From Paracoccaceae bacterium (GTDB lineage: Bacteria > Pseudomonadota > Alphaproteobacteria > Rhodobacterales > Rhodobacteraceae): a DNA stretch of 64,000 nucleotides. A program made the translations under genes and the position numbers. Below, one piece after another: positions 43,871-53,719 of the stretch (position 1 is the first letter of the stretch; every line of letters starts with the position of its first letter). The notes under the pieces are model-generated. The model was not told the origin of the DNA, ran no database searches, and saw nothing but the letters and a program-made list of their open reading frames with translations. The stretch is from NCBI GenBank assembly GCA_014654775.1, contig JACVZW010000058.1:62001-126000 (forward strand). Direction: 5' to 3'.

Positions 43871-44233
43871 TTACGCTTCGCGGCAGAACATGTCGTAGAC
43901 GAGCGCGATGGTGCGGCTGACCTTGGGGTCTTGGATCGAATAGAAGATCGCCTTGCCTTCGCGGCGGCACGCGACGAGGCCTTCGAGCCGCAGGCGGGCC
44001 AATTGCTGGCTGACGGCCGCCTGACGCTGATCCAGCAGGCGTTCAAGTTCGGTGACCGATTTCTCACCCGAGGAGAGATGGCACAGGATCATGAGACGAC
44101 CTTCATGCGACAGCGCCTTGAGGAAGGCCGCCGCCGCCGTGGCGCGTTCGGTCATCTCGTCCACGGCAAGATGGCCGCAGCCGTCTTGCGTTTCATCGGG
44201 TTGAAGTTCGCTCAGAGGCACCCGCAATTGCAT
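43871..44233 (-). CDS. ArsR-family regulator with SqrR/BigR-like cysteine pair
   Basis: A 120-residue winged-helix repressor. The recognition helix region is QRQAAVSQQLARLRLEGLV (69-87) and the wing is REGKAIFYSI. Cys51 in the MILCHL helix and Cys117 in DMFC near the C-terminus are 66 residues apart, the same spacing as the sulfide/persulfide-sensing pairs Cys41-Cys107 of SqrR and Cys42-Cys108 of BigR. Metal-binding ArsR motifs (ELCVCDL) are absent. Extra cysteines are C19 and C89. It probably senses reactive sulfur species; its targets are not evident from the neighbours, a flavin reductase and an SDR. Confidence 0.82.
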   Translation of the reverse strand: MQLRVPLSELQPDETQDGCGHLAVDEMTERATAAAAFLKALSHEGRLMILCHLSSGEKSVTELERLLDQRQAAVSQQLARLRLEGLVACRREGKAIFYSIQDPKVSRTIALVYDMFCREA

Positions 44234-44368
44234 GTCCTGCTCTACCCTTTCCCTAGACCTGTATCACAGCGCGGCGCGGCTGGCGATATGGTCCGCCATG
44301 CCACGATGCCGCGCTTTTGCTGCCGTCGTGCCGAAGACATGGGACCGAAATGCAGGATTTAAAGTGGA

Positions 44369-44872
44369 TCAGGGTGCAAAATCGCCGAAATGACCCTGAG
44401 AAAACAGAAGCGGCGCGCCGTTGCGGAAGGCCGCGCGCAGGACGGCGCCCACGAGGATGAGGTGATCGCCCCCGTCATGCACGGCGTGGCGTGCGCAATC
44501 AAAGCGCGCAAGGCTGCTGTTCAGGCGGGGCAGGCCGTCGGGACCGTCGGTCCAATCCAACCCGTCGAAGGTGGCGCCGTTGCGGGTGAAGCGGGCGGCG
44601 ATGTCGCGTTCCTCGCGCCCGAGGATGTGGATGGCGAAGGTCTGCGCCTCTGTGAAGGCCGCCGCGCGCGAGGAGGCGCGGTCCACCGACCAGAGCACCA
44701 GCGCCGGGTCGAGCGAGACGGAGGCGAAGCTGTTCACCGTGATCCCGAGCGGGCCGTCCGGCCCCTGACAGGTGACGACGGTCACGCCGGTGGCGAACCG
44801 CCCCAGCGCATCGCGCAGGGCGCGGCGGGTTTCGGGGCCGGGGGTGAATTCCAGCGGGGACTGGTCGGTCAT
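44369..44872 (-). CDS. Flavin reductase family protein
   Basis: A 167-residue flavin-binding protein of the HpaC/ActVB type. The opening RFATGVTVVTC (25-35) and GITVNSFASVSLDPALVLWSV (42-62, cited here as a conserved block) form the FMN-binding barrel, and GRFTR-like AARFTRNG and a final HFGDF match the family. It would supply reduced FMN to a monooxygenase. No such monooxygenase is adjacent. It lies 135 bases upstream of the ArsR gene on the same strand and may be co-transcribed. Confidence 0.87.
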   Translation of the reverse strand: MTDQSPLEFTPGPETRRALRDALGRFATGVTVVTCQGPDGPLGITVNSFASVSLDPALVLWSVDRASSRAAAFTEAQTFAIHILGREERDIAARFTRNGATFDGLDWTDGPDGLPRLNSSLARFDCARHAVHDGGDHLILVGAVLRAAFRNGAPLLFSQGHFGDFAP

Positions 44873-45014
44873 CGTGGGCGGGCCTCTTGCGCTGCGGGGT
44901 GATCAGATAAGGGTTTTCCGGCGCGGGACAATGGGGCGTCGGCGCGGCGGAGGGGGATGCGCCTGTCACAGAGCAGAGATAGGCTGGCCCGCGACTCAGG
45001 GATGGAGGACTTTC

Positions 45015-45968
45015 ATGCAGCGACCGCTTTCCGCCTTCACGGCACCGGGCCGCTTCTGGCGCGGCAACCTGCACACGCATTCGACCCGGTCAGACGGGGT
45101 GCTGTCGCCGGAAGAGGTCTGCCGTCGCTATCGTGCGGAAGGCTATGATTTCCTTGCGCTCACAGATCATTTCGTGGGGATGTGGGGCTATCCGATCGTG
45201 GACACGGTCCCCTTCCGGGCCGAGGGTTTCACCACGATCCTTGGTGCGGAACTGCATTCCGGCGCGATGGCCAATGGCGAGTTGTGGCACGTCCTTGCCG
45301 TGGGCCTGCCGCCGGATTTCGCCCCATCGAACAGCCCGGATTTCGTGCCGCGCGAGGATCAGGAAAGCGCCGCAGAGATCGCGGCGCGGGCGGTGGCGGC
45401 CGGGGCCTTTGTGGCCATCGCCCATCCGCAATGGTCCGGCCTGACGCTGGCCGATGCGCGCACCATCACGGCGGCCCATGCGGTGGAGATTTACAACCAC
45501 GGCTGCGCCACGGGCTGTGACCGGGCGGATGGATTTGCCATTGCGGACCTTCTGCTGACCGAAGGGCGCAAGCTGACCATGATCGCCACCGATGACGCCC
45601 ATTTCTCGGAGCCCGATCATTTTGGCGGCTGGGTCATGGTGAAATCGCAGGCGAACGAGCCGGACGCATTGCTGGCTGCGTTGAAACGGGGGGATTTCTA
45701 TTCCTCGCAGGGGCCGGAACTGCGCGATGTGCGGATTGAGGGAGAGATGGTGGTGGTCGAAAGCTCTGCCGTGTCCTCGGTCATCGTGCAGGGCTGGGGG
45801 ACGGGTGCGAAGGGGGTGCATGGCCATTCCATGACCCGGGCCGAAGTGCCGCTGGCGCGGCTGCTGAACAGCCCGTGGCTGCGCGTGACGGTGATCGATG
45901 CGGCGGGCAAGCGGGCGTGGTCCAACCCGTTCTGGCGTGATGTCGAAGGGGGAAACCCCCGCGTCTAG
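45015..45968 (+). CDS. PHP-domain phosphoesterase-like protein
   Basis: A 317-residue protein with an N-terminal PHP metal site: NLHTHSTRSDG (residues 18-28), LTDH near 47, AHPQW near 136 and TDDAH near 197, covering the usual metal ligands. The C-terminal 90 residues are beta-rich. PHP proteins hydrolyse phosphoesters such as nucleotides or histidinol phosphate. The ATG at 45015 has GGAGG 7 bases before it. It is a single-gene unit between a divergent flavin reductase and a terminator shared with hutU. The substrate is unknown. Confidence 0.82.
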   Translation: MQRPLSAFTAPGRFWRGNLHTHSTRSDGVLSPEEVCRRYRAEGYDFLALTDHFVGMWGYPIVDTVPFRAEGFTTILGAELHSGAMANGELWHVLAVGLPPDFAPSNSPDFVPREDQESAAEIAARAVAAGAFVAIAHPQWSGLTLADARTITAAHAVEIYNHGCATGCDRADGFAIADLLLTEGRKLTMIATDDAHFSEPDHFGGWVMVKSQANEPDALLAALKRGDFYSSQGPELRDVRIEGEMVVVESSAVSSVIVQGWGTGAKGVHGHSMTRAEVPLARLLNSPWLRVTVIDAAGKRAWSNPFWRDVEGGNPRV

Positions 45969-45981
45969 CCTGCGCAACCCT

Positions 45982-46029
45982 TTCATCTTCTGTCTGAAAA
46001 TATCCTGCGGGGGGTGAATTCGCCGCAGG
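45982..46029 (-). repeat. GGATATTT...ACAGA intergenic element, copy A
   Basis: On the minus strand this reads GGATATTTTCAGACAGAAG after a stem CCTGCGG/CCGCAGG (46004-46010 with 46023-46029). The same core follows a GC-rich hairpin at 56177, 58693 and, inverted, 62691. It starts 14 bases after the stop of the PHP gene. Confidence 0.6.
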
Positions 46030-46032
46030 CGA

Positions 46033-46057
46033 AGAGGGGGGCGCAAAGCCCCCCTTT
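46033..46057 (+). terminator. Terminator between the PHP gene and hutU
   Basis: GGGGGGC (46036-46042) pairs with GCCCCCC (46048-46054) across a GCAAA loop, extended by AGA/TTT pairs and followed on the plus strand by TTTCTGTTT. The genes converge here, and on the minus strand the arm is followed by TCTTC, so it may act for both. It lies 6 bases from the hutU stop. Confidence 0.75.
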
Positions 46058-46062
46058 CTGTT

Positions 46063-47757
46063 TCAGTTCCCCAAGATGCCCGGCAGGCGCAGGTCCATGG
46101 CGCGGGCATGATCGAGCGCGATGTCATAGCCCGCATCGGCATGGCGCATGACGCCAGTGGCCGGGTCGTTCCAGAGCACGTTGTGCAAGCGACGCGCAGC
46201 GTCCTCGGTCCCGTCGGCGACGATGACCATGCCGGAATGCTGGCTGAACCCCATGCCGACCCCGCCGCCATGGTGCAGCGAGACCCAGGTCGCGCCGCTG
46301 GCCGTGTTGAGCAGCGCGTTGAGAAGCGGCCAGTCGGAGACGGCGTCGGAGCCATCCTTCATCGCCTCTGTCTCGCGGTTGGGCGAGGCGACGGAGCCGC
46401 TATCCAGATGGTCGCGCCCAATCACGACGGGGGCCTTCAACTCGCCCGATTTCACCATCTCGTTGAACATCAGGCCCGCGCGGTGGCGGTCGCCCAATCC
46501 GATCCAGCAGATGCGGGCGGGCAGGCCTTGGAAGGCGATCCGGTCCTGCGCCATGTCGAGCCAGCGGTGCAGATGGGCGTTTTCCGGGAAAAGCCGCTTC
46601 ATCGCGCGGTCGGTGGCATAGATATCCTCGGGATCGCCCGACAGAGCGCACCAGCGGAAGGGGCCGATCCCCTTGCAAAACAGGGGACGGATATAGGCAG
46701 GGACAAAGCCGGGGAAGGCGAAGGCATTCTCCAGTCCTTCATCCTGCGCGACCTGCCGGATGTTGTTGCCGTAGTCGAGCGTGGGGACACCCGCGTTCCA
46801 GAAATCCACCATCGCAGCGACATGGGTCCGCATCGAGGCGCGGGCGGCTTTTTCCACCTCCTTCGGGGCGGTTTCCTGCTTTGCGCGCCATTCGGCAGTG
46901 GTCCAGCCAGCGGGGCAGTAGCCGTGCAGCGGATCATGGGCCGAGGTCTGGTCGGTGACGATGTCGGGGCGCCCGTTCGGAATCGGATCGCCCTGTTTCA
47001 TGCGGGCGACGAGTTCGGGGAAGATGTCGGCGGCATTGCCCAGAAGGCCCACGGATTTCGCCTCTCCCTTCGCGGTCCAGTCGGCGATGAGGGCGAGCGC
47101 TTCGTCCAGCGTATGCGCCTTGGCGTCGAGGTAGCGGGTGCGGATACGGAAATCGATGCGGGTTTCATCGACCTCCACCGCAAGGCAGCAGGCCCCGGCC
47201 ATGACGGCGGCGAGCGGCTGCGCGCCGCCCATCCCGCCGAGGCCGCCGGTCAGGATCCAGCGGCCCTTGAGACTGCCGCCGTAATGCTGGCGGCCCGCCT
47301 CGGCGAAGGTTTCATAGGTGCCCTGAACGATGCCCTGCGTGCCGATGTAGATCCACGACCCGGCGGTCATCTGGCCATACATGGCCAGCCCGCGCTTATC
47401 CAATTCGTTGAAATGATCCCATGTCGCCCAATGGGGGACGAGGTTGGAATTGGCGATCAAGACGCGGGGCGCGTCCTTGTGGGTGCGGAAGACCCCCACA
47501 GGTTTGCCCGATTGCACGAGCAGGGTTTCGTCGTCGTTAAGCGTCTTCAGCGTGGCGACGATGCGGTCGAAATCCTCCCATGTCCGGGCGGCGCGGCCGA
47601 TGCCGCCGTAGACCACAAGCTCATGCGGGTTCTCGGCCACGTCGGGGTGCAGGTTGTTCATCAGCATCCGCATCGGCGCCTCGGTCAGCCAGCTTTTGGC
47701 GGTGATCTCGGGGCCGGTGGGCGGATAGATGTCGCGGAGATTGTGACGCGTGTTCAT
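46063..47757 (-). CDS. hutU: Urocanate hydratase
   Basis: The second enzyme of histidine breakdown, converting urocanate to 4-imidazolone-5-propanoate in the cytoplasm with NAD as an electrophilic cofactor. The length of 564 residues is close to the usual 555-560. Diagnostic blocks are [13 protein letters not shown] near residue 32, [15 protein letters not shown] near 168 and [15 protein letters not shown] near 510. It is the last gene of hutI-hutH-hutU, 11 bases after hutH, and is followed by a terminator. No broken motif was seen. Confidence 0.97.
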   Translation of the reverse strand: MNTRHNLRDIYPPTGPEITAKSWLTEAPMRMLMNNLHPDVAENPHELVVYGGIGRAARTWEDFDRIVATLKTLNDDETLLVQSGKPVGVFRTHKDAPRVLIANSNLVPHWATWDHFNELDKRGLAMYGQMTAGSWIYIGTQGIVQGTYETFAEAGRQHYGGSLKGRWILTGGLGGMGGAQPLAAVMAGACCLAVEVDETRIDFRIRTRYLDAKAHTLDEALALIADWTAKGEAKSVGLLGNAADIFPELVARMKQGDPIPNGRPDIVTDQTSAHDPLHGYCPAGWTTAEWRAKQETAPKEVEKAARASMRTHVAAMVDFWNAGVPTLDYGNNIRQVAQDEGLENAFAFPGFVPAYIRPLFCKGIGPFRWCALSGDPEDIYATDRAMKRLFPENAHLHRWLDMAQDRIAFQGLPARICWIGLGDRHRAGLMFNEMVKSGELKAPVVIGRDHLDSGSVASPNRETEAMKDGSDAVSDWPLLNALLNTASGATWVSLHHGGGVGMGFSQHSGMVIVADGTEDAARRLHNVLWNDPATGVMRHADAGYDIALDHARAMDLRLPGILGN

Positions 47758-47768
47758 GGGGTTGCCCT

Positions 47769-49287
<1,519 letters not shown>

Positions 49288-49298
<11 letters not shown>

Positions 49299-50475
49299 GG
49301 CGGCCTCCGATGATTGATTTATGCAAGGCATCCGCGCCGATCCGGTAGCTAAGTTCTGCCGGATGCGTGAGGTTCCAGAGGCAGAGATCGGCGCGCATGC
49401 CGGGGGCGAGGGTGCCACGATCGGTGAAGCCGAGGGCGCGCGCGGCGTGGGCGGTGGTGCCCAGAAGCGCCTCTTCCGGCGTCATGCGGAACAGGGTGCA
49501 GGCCATGTTCATGGCCAAGGGCAGCGAGGTCATGGGCGAGGAGCCGGGGTTGCAGTCGGTGGCCACGGCCATCGGCACGCCTGCGGCGCGCAAGGCGGCG
49601 ATGGGGGGGAGATGCGTGTCGCGCAGAGTGTAGAAGGCGCCGGGCAGGATGCCTGCCACGGTGCCTGCGCGGGCCATGTCGGCGATGCCTTCGGACGAGA
49701 GATGTTCGAGGTGGTCAGCTGACAGCGCGGCGTGGCGGGCGGCGAGTTGCGCGCCGCCTTGATCGGAGAGTTGTTCTGCGTGCAGCTTCACCCTCAGGCC
49801 CAAGGCGCGGGCGGCGGTGAAGAGGCGGTCCACTTGCGCGGGGGTGAAGGCGATGGCTTCGCAGAAGGCATCCACGGCGTCGATCAGGCCTTCGGCATGG
49901 GCGGCGCGGAGGGAGGGGATGGCGACCTCGTTTATGTAGGCATCGGGATTGCCCTTGTATTCCGGGGGGATGGCATGGGCGGCAAGGTGGGTGGTGGTGA
50001 TGGTGACGGGGCGCAGCGTGGCAAGGCGGCGGGCGGCGCGGAGCATCTTGAGTTCGTCCGCGACGGTCAGGCCATAGCCGGATTTGATTTCCACCGTGGT
50101 GGTGCCTTGCGCGATCATCGCGTCGAGGCGGGGGAGGGATTGCGCGATGAGGTCCTCTTCGGAGGCAGTGCGGGTGGCGGTGACGGTGGAGAGGATGCCG
50201 CCGCCGGCGCGGGCGATGTCTTCGTAGCTGGCGCCCTGCAGGCGGAGTTCGAATTCGGCGGCGCGGTTGCCGGCGAAGACGAGGTGGGTATGCGCGTCGA
50301 TCAGGCCGGGGGTGAGGATTTTTCCATTGAAGTCAATGGTTTCGGCTTTTGGTGCGCGGCTTTGCGGGCCGATCCATGCGATGCTGTCGCCTTCAATCAG
50401 CACGGCTGCATCGGGGATCAGGCCATAGCCGCCCTGCATCGTGGCCGCCGTGATCCCGGTAAGGAGAATCGCCAT
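49288..50475 (-). CDS. hutI: Imidazolonepropionase
   Basis: The third histidine-degrading enzyme, opening the imidazolone ring to N-formimino-glutamate. It is a 395-residue amidohydrolase with metal ligands in DAHTHLVF near residue 71, a further histidine in [19 protein letters not shown] near 243 and the Asp in ATDCNPG near 317. The ATG at 50475 lies about 25 bases downstream of the predicted start site of the promoter at 50507-50534. It is the first gene of hutI-H-U. Confidence 0.96.
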
Positions 50476-50506
50476 CGCGTCTTGCCTTTTGTCTGAGGTT
50501 GGCGTT

Positions 50507-50524
50507 ATTATGTATATACATAAT
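50507..50524. promoter_or_regulatory. Probable HutC operator, perfect 18-bp palindrome
   Basis: ATTATGTATATACATAAT is a perfect inverted repeat between divergent hutI and hutF. Its centre TGTATATACA matches the TGTA-TACA type of site bound by HutC repressors of the GntR family. It overlaps the -10 box of the minus-strand promoter, so binding would block hutI-H-U and probably hutF-C as well. hutC itself is the second gene on the plus side. Confidence 0.8.
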
Positions 50525-50534
50525 GACCTGTCAA
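50507..50534 (-). promoter_or_regulatory. hutI-hutH-hutU promoter
   Basis: Read on the minus strand: -35 TTGACA (50534-50529), a 16-base spacer, and -10 CATAAT (50512-50507). The -35 is a perfect consensus and the -10 matches five of six positions. The operator palindrome covers the -10 and much of the spacer, as expected for repression by HutC and induction by urocanate. Confidence 0.65.
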
Positions 50535-50547
50535 GCGAGGGACGGAC

Positions 50548-51894
50548 ATGCTGATCCATGCGGAGCGCGCGTTGCTGCCGGAGGGCTGGGCGTCGGATGT
50601 GGGGGTGCGGGTCGAAGGCGGGCGGATCGTGGCGGTCGGGCCTGAGGCGGGCGGCCAGCGGGTGGGATGCCTGCTGCCTGCCCCGGTGAACCTGCATTCG
50701 CACGCCTTTCAGCGCGCGATGGCGGGGATGACGGAGCGGCGCAGCGCCGGGCAGGACAGTTTCTGGACCTGGCGGTCGCTAATGTATCGGTTCCTTGATC
50801 GTTTGACGCCCGAGGATGTGGAGGCGATCGCCGCGCAGGTGATGGTGGAGATGGCCGAAGCCGGGTTCGCCGCCGTGGCGGAGTTCCATTATCTGCATCA
50901 TCAGCCCGGAGGCGCGCCCTATGCCACTCTGGCAGAAATGTCTGAACGGATCGTCAACGCGGCGGAAGACACTGGGTTCGGCCTGACGCTGCTGCCTGTG
51001 CTCTATCAGCGCGGGGGCTGTGACGGGCGGGCGCTGACATCGGGTCAGCTGCGCTTTGGCAACGATCCGGAGCGGTTCGCGCGGCTGTGGGAGGGGGCGG
51101 CGGCGGCGGTGAAGCGGCTGCCTGACGGGGTGACGGGGGTTGCGCCGCATTCGCTGCGGGCGGTGGATGCGGCGGGGCTGCGGATGGCGGAAGGGATTGC
51201 ACCGAGGGCGCCGATCCATATCCATCTGGCCGAGCAAGTAGCTGAAGTAGAGGAGGTTTCTACCGCATATGGCGCGCGGCCCGTTGAATGGCTTTTGGCC
51301 AATGCAGGGGTGGATGGGCGCTGGTGCCCCATCCATTGCACGCATATGACGGAAGCGGAGACGGAGGCGCTTGCCCGATCCGTCGCGGTTGCGGGGCTGT
51401 GCCCGATCACGGAAGCGAACCTGGGCGATGGGATCTTTGACGGTGTGCGCTTTGCGGGGGCGGGTGGGCACTGGGGTGTGGGGTCAGACAGCAATGTGAG
51501 AATCTCATTGGCCGAGGAATTGCGGCTGTTCGAGTATTCGCAGCGGCTGCGGGATCGGGGGCGGGCGATGCTGGCGGACGGCCTGCGGTCCACCGGGCGG
51601 GCGCTGTGGGACGGGGCCGCGCAAGGGGGCGCGATGGCGGCGGGGCGGGCGTCCGGCGCGATTGCCGAAGGGGCGGTGGCGGACCTTGTGGCGCTGGATC
51701 TTGGGTCGGTGCATCTGGCGGGACGGGAGGGGGATGAGATCCTTGATGCCTTTGTTTTCGCTGGGAATGATGCGCTGGTGTCGGAGGTGTGGTCAGCCGG
51801 GCGTCATGTGGTGATGGGCGGGCGGCATGTGGCGCGGGAGCGGGTCGAGCGGCGGTTTCGCGCGGTGATGGCGGGCTTGCGGGAGCGGGCGTGA
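50548..51894 (+). CDS. hutF: Formimidoylglutamate deiminase
   Basis: Hydrolyses N-formimino-L-glutamate to N-formyl-L-glutamate and ammonia, the route used by many proteobacteria in place of HutG-type formiminoglutamase. It is a 448-residue amidohydrolase: NLHSHAFQRAMAG (48-60) has the metal histidines, HIHLAEQVAEVEE near 228 and GVGSDSNVRIS near 311 the remaining ligands. The stop overlaps the hutC start. The N-formylglutamate hydrolase needed to finish the pathway is not in the window. Confidence 0.95.
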   Translation: MLIHAERALLPEGWASDVGVRVEGGRIVAVGPEAGGQRVGCLLPAPVNLHSHAFQRAMAGMTERRSAGQDSFWTWRSLMYRFLDRLTPEDVEAIAAQVMVEMAEAGFAAVAEFHYLHHQPGGAPYATLAEMSERIVNAAEDTGFGLTLLPVLYQRGGCDGRALTSGQLRFGNDPERFARLWEGAAAAVKRLPDGVTGVAPHSLRAVDAAGLRMAEGIAPRAPIHIHLAEQVAEVEEVSTAYGARPVEWLLANAGVDGRWCPIHCTHMTEAETEALARSVAVAGLCPITEANLGDGIFDGVRFAGAGGHWGVGSDSNVRISLAEELRLFEYSQRLRDRGRAMLADGLRSTGRALWDGAAQGGAMAAGRASGAIAEGAVADLVALDLGSVHLAGREGDEILDAFVFAGNDALVSEVWSAGRHVVMGGRHVARERVERRFRAVMAGLRERA

Positions 51895-52577
51895 TGGGCT
51901 GGGAGGGGGTGCGGGACGAGGTGCTGCGCCGCATCCGGGGGCGGGTGTGGCCACCGGGAGAGGTGATCCCGGGCGAGGAGGCGCTGGCGGTGGAGTTCGG
52001 GGTGGCGCGGGCGACGGTGAACCGGGCGCTGCGCGATCTGGCCGAGGCGGGGCTTCTGGAACGGCGCAGGAAGGCCGGGACGCGGGTCGCGCTGTTGCCC
52101 GTGAGGAAGGCCACGCTGGATATTTCCATCATCCGTCAAGAGGTTGAGGCGCGGGGCGAGGTCTATGGCCACCGCGTGCTGGAGCGCCGGATGGAGGCGG
52201 TGCCGCTGGCGGTGGCGCTGCGGCTGGGCGTGGCTAGGGGCGCACGGATGTGTTTCCTTGAGACGCTGCATCTGGCGGGGGGGCGGCCCTTTGCGCATGA
52301 GGTGCGGTGGTTGAACATCGCGGTCTTGCCGGGGGGCGTGGTGCCGGAGTTCGACCGCCTGAGCGCCAATGAATGGCTGGTGCAGAATGTGGCCTATGCC
52401 ACTGGGGATATTGAGTTTTCTGCAGAATTGGCGACGTCTGCGGAGGCGGCTGCCTTGGGGATACGGGCGGGCGAGCCGGTCTTTGTGACGGAGCGGGCGA
52501 CATGGACGGCGGAGGCCCCGATCACCTTTGTGCGGCTGCTGCACGGGCCGGGATACAGGCTGCGGACGATGGTCTGA
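51894..52577 (+). CDS. hutC: Histidine-utilisation repressor, GntR/HutC family
   Basis: A 227-residue repressor that releases DNA when it binds urocanate. Residues 1-70 are a GntR-type winged helix (PGEVIPGEEALAVEFGVARATVNRALRDL, residues 20-48, cited by position), and 85-227 a UTRA ligand domain with a C-terminal FVRLLHGPGYRL. The ATG at 51894 shares a base with the hutF stop; a GTG three bases earlier is an alternative. It is encoded in the operon it probably controls. The palindrome at 50507-50524 is its likely target. Confidence 0.92.
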   Translation: MGWEGVRDEVLRRIRGRVWPPGEVIPGEEALAVEFGVARATVNRALRDLAEAGLLERRRKAGTRVALLPVRKATLDISIIRQEVEARGEVYGHRVLERRMEAVPLAVALRLGVARGARMCFLETLHLAGGRPFAHEVRWLNIAVLPGGVVPEFDRLSANEWLVQNVAYATGDIEFSAELATSAEAAALGIRAGEPVFVTERATWTAEAPITFVRLLHGPGYRLRTMV

Positions 52578-52587
52578 GGCCCGTCAT

Positions 52588-52643
52588 CGACTGTGCCCTG
52601 TTTTGTGCCGCATTCTGTGCAGCAAACTGTGGGCACAGAGCGC
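52588..52643 (+). repeat. Dispersed TGTG-phased repeat, copy 4
   Basis: The first 49 bases (52588-52636) are identical to copy 2 read on the minus strand. It begins 10 bases after the hutC stop, in the same orientation relative to its upstream gene as copies 1 and 2 are to the histidine phosphatase. It contains 12-base units beginning TGTG and ends in TGTGGGCAC, which can pair with an upstream GTGCC. Confidence 0.85.
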
Positions 52644-52716
52644 GCGGTTTCGGGGCGTTTCGCGCAACGGGCATAGGTGGGTCTTATGGCCCGACGGTGT
52701 GGTCATTTTTCGAGGC

Positions 52717-52744
52717 GTAGGATGGGCAATACTGCCCATCCTAC
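52717..52744. repeat. REP-like perfect palindrome
   Basis: GTAGGATGGGCA (52717-52728) pairs over 12 bases with TGCCCATCCTAC (52733-52744), loop ATAC. It ends 2 bases before the LysR stop codon (gene on minus). No T-run follows on either strand. Similar GTAGG-TGGGCA palindromes are common repeated intergenic elements in bacteria, so I call it REP-like and not a simple terminator. Confidence 0.6.
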
Positions 52745-52745
52745 C

Positions 52746-53597
52746 TTAGCGCCCGGTCAGGCGGCGTTGGACGATGCGGTGGAGTTTGCGGTGCAAGGGC
52801 GTGATGCGGTGGCGCAGGTGGGTCGCGGCATAGACCGGCTGGCGCAGGACGGGGGCATCGGCCACTTCGCGGAAGCGGCCGGAGGCGAGCATCTGGGTGG
52901 CGGTGCGTTCCAGCACATAGCCTGCCCCGCCCATGGCCTGCAGCAGCGAAGCGACTGTCGCGCTTTGGCCCACCGAGACGGGGGCGGAGGCGAATTCGGG
53001 CGTCAGGTCGCGATGCATGGCTTCGAACATCGGAGAGAAATGGGCGAAGATGAAGGTCTGGGGGTTCACCTCGGCCCGGCGGTCGGTATCGGTGCTGACC
53101 ATGCGGTAGGTCACCTCGCCCAGTTCCGAGAAATGCAGATCGGGGTGGGGTTTGGGGGAATACATCACCGCGAAGTCGAGGATGCCGGTCAGGACATCGG
53201 CGCACATCTGGTTGGAATAGTCGGGTTCGATGTAGAAGGCGGTGTCAGGCAGGGCGCGGCGGAAATCGGCGATCCATTCGCCGATATGCTGGGCGGCGAG
53301 GTCGTTCTGGATGCCGAGGCGGATCAGATGCGCGGCGCGGTCGGGGACTTGAATGCGCCGCCGCGCCTCGTGCCATTCATGGCGGAGGGCGCGGGCATGG
53401 GGTTCGAAGCGCTTGCCTTCGGTGGTGAGGTCGGTGCCCGCGCGAGAGCGGGTGAAGAGTTTCGCGCCGAGCGCCTGTTCCAGCGCGGCGATGCGGGCCG
53501 AGACGGTGGATTGGGTCAGCCCGAGCCGTTCCGCGCTGCGGTTGAAGCTGCGCGTGTCGCAGAGGTCGAGGAAGGTTTCCAGAAGGTCGATCTGCAA
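52746..53597 (-). CDS. LysR-family transcriptional regulator
   Basis: A 283-residue LTTR. The winged helix (1-60) reads FLDLCDTRSFNRSAERLGLTQSTVS at residues 9-33, the standard LysR pattern. The effector domain (90-283) is of normal length. The start is TTG at 53597: a stop codon lies six codons upstream and no ATG or GTG is available in between. It is divergent from the dimethylglycine-dehydrogenase operon, which it most likely activates; a T-N11-A box lies in the gap. The effector is probably an intermediate of methylated-amine breakdown. Confidence 0.88.
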   Translation of the reverse strand: MQIDLLETFLDLCDTRSFNRSAERLGLTQSTVSARIAALEQALGAKLFTRSRAGTDLTTEGKRFEPHARALRHEWHEARRRIQVPDRAAHLIRLGIQNDLAAQHIGEWIADFRRALPDTAFYIEPDYSNQMCADVLTGILDFAVMYSPKPHPDLHFSELGEVTYRMVSTDTDRRAEVNPQTFIFAHFSPMFEAMHRDLTPEFASAPVSVGQSATVASLLQAMGGAGYVLERTATQMLASGRFREVADAPVLRQPVYAATHLRHRITPLHRKLHRIVQRRLTGR

Positions 53598-53618
53598 CTG
53601 GGTTCCGGGGGTGGCCTA

Positions 53619-53633
53619 ATCGGGTTTTCCGAT
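53619..53633. promoter_or_regulatory. LysR-type T-N11-A box
   Basis: ATCGG-GTTTT-CCGAT is a perfect five-base inverted repeat with a five-base centre, fitting the T-N11-A rule (T at 53620, A at 53632). It lies 22 bases upstream of the LysR start and about 87 bases upstream of the divergent operon, where autorepression and activation sites are usually found. Confidence 0.55.
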
Positions 53634-53719
53634 CAATAGGCCGGGTCGGGGCGAATTGAAAGGGGGGCGCTGCGCTGTCATCCTGCCGCGCGGAATGGGC
53701 CGAGATGGCGGAGGATGTG

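Noticed and set aside
50548-52132. Minus-strand frames over hutF and hutC
   Set aside because: Pro/Arg/His-rich shadows; the plus-strand genes carry clear HutF and HutC motifs.
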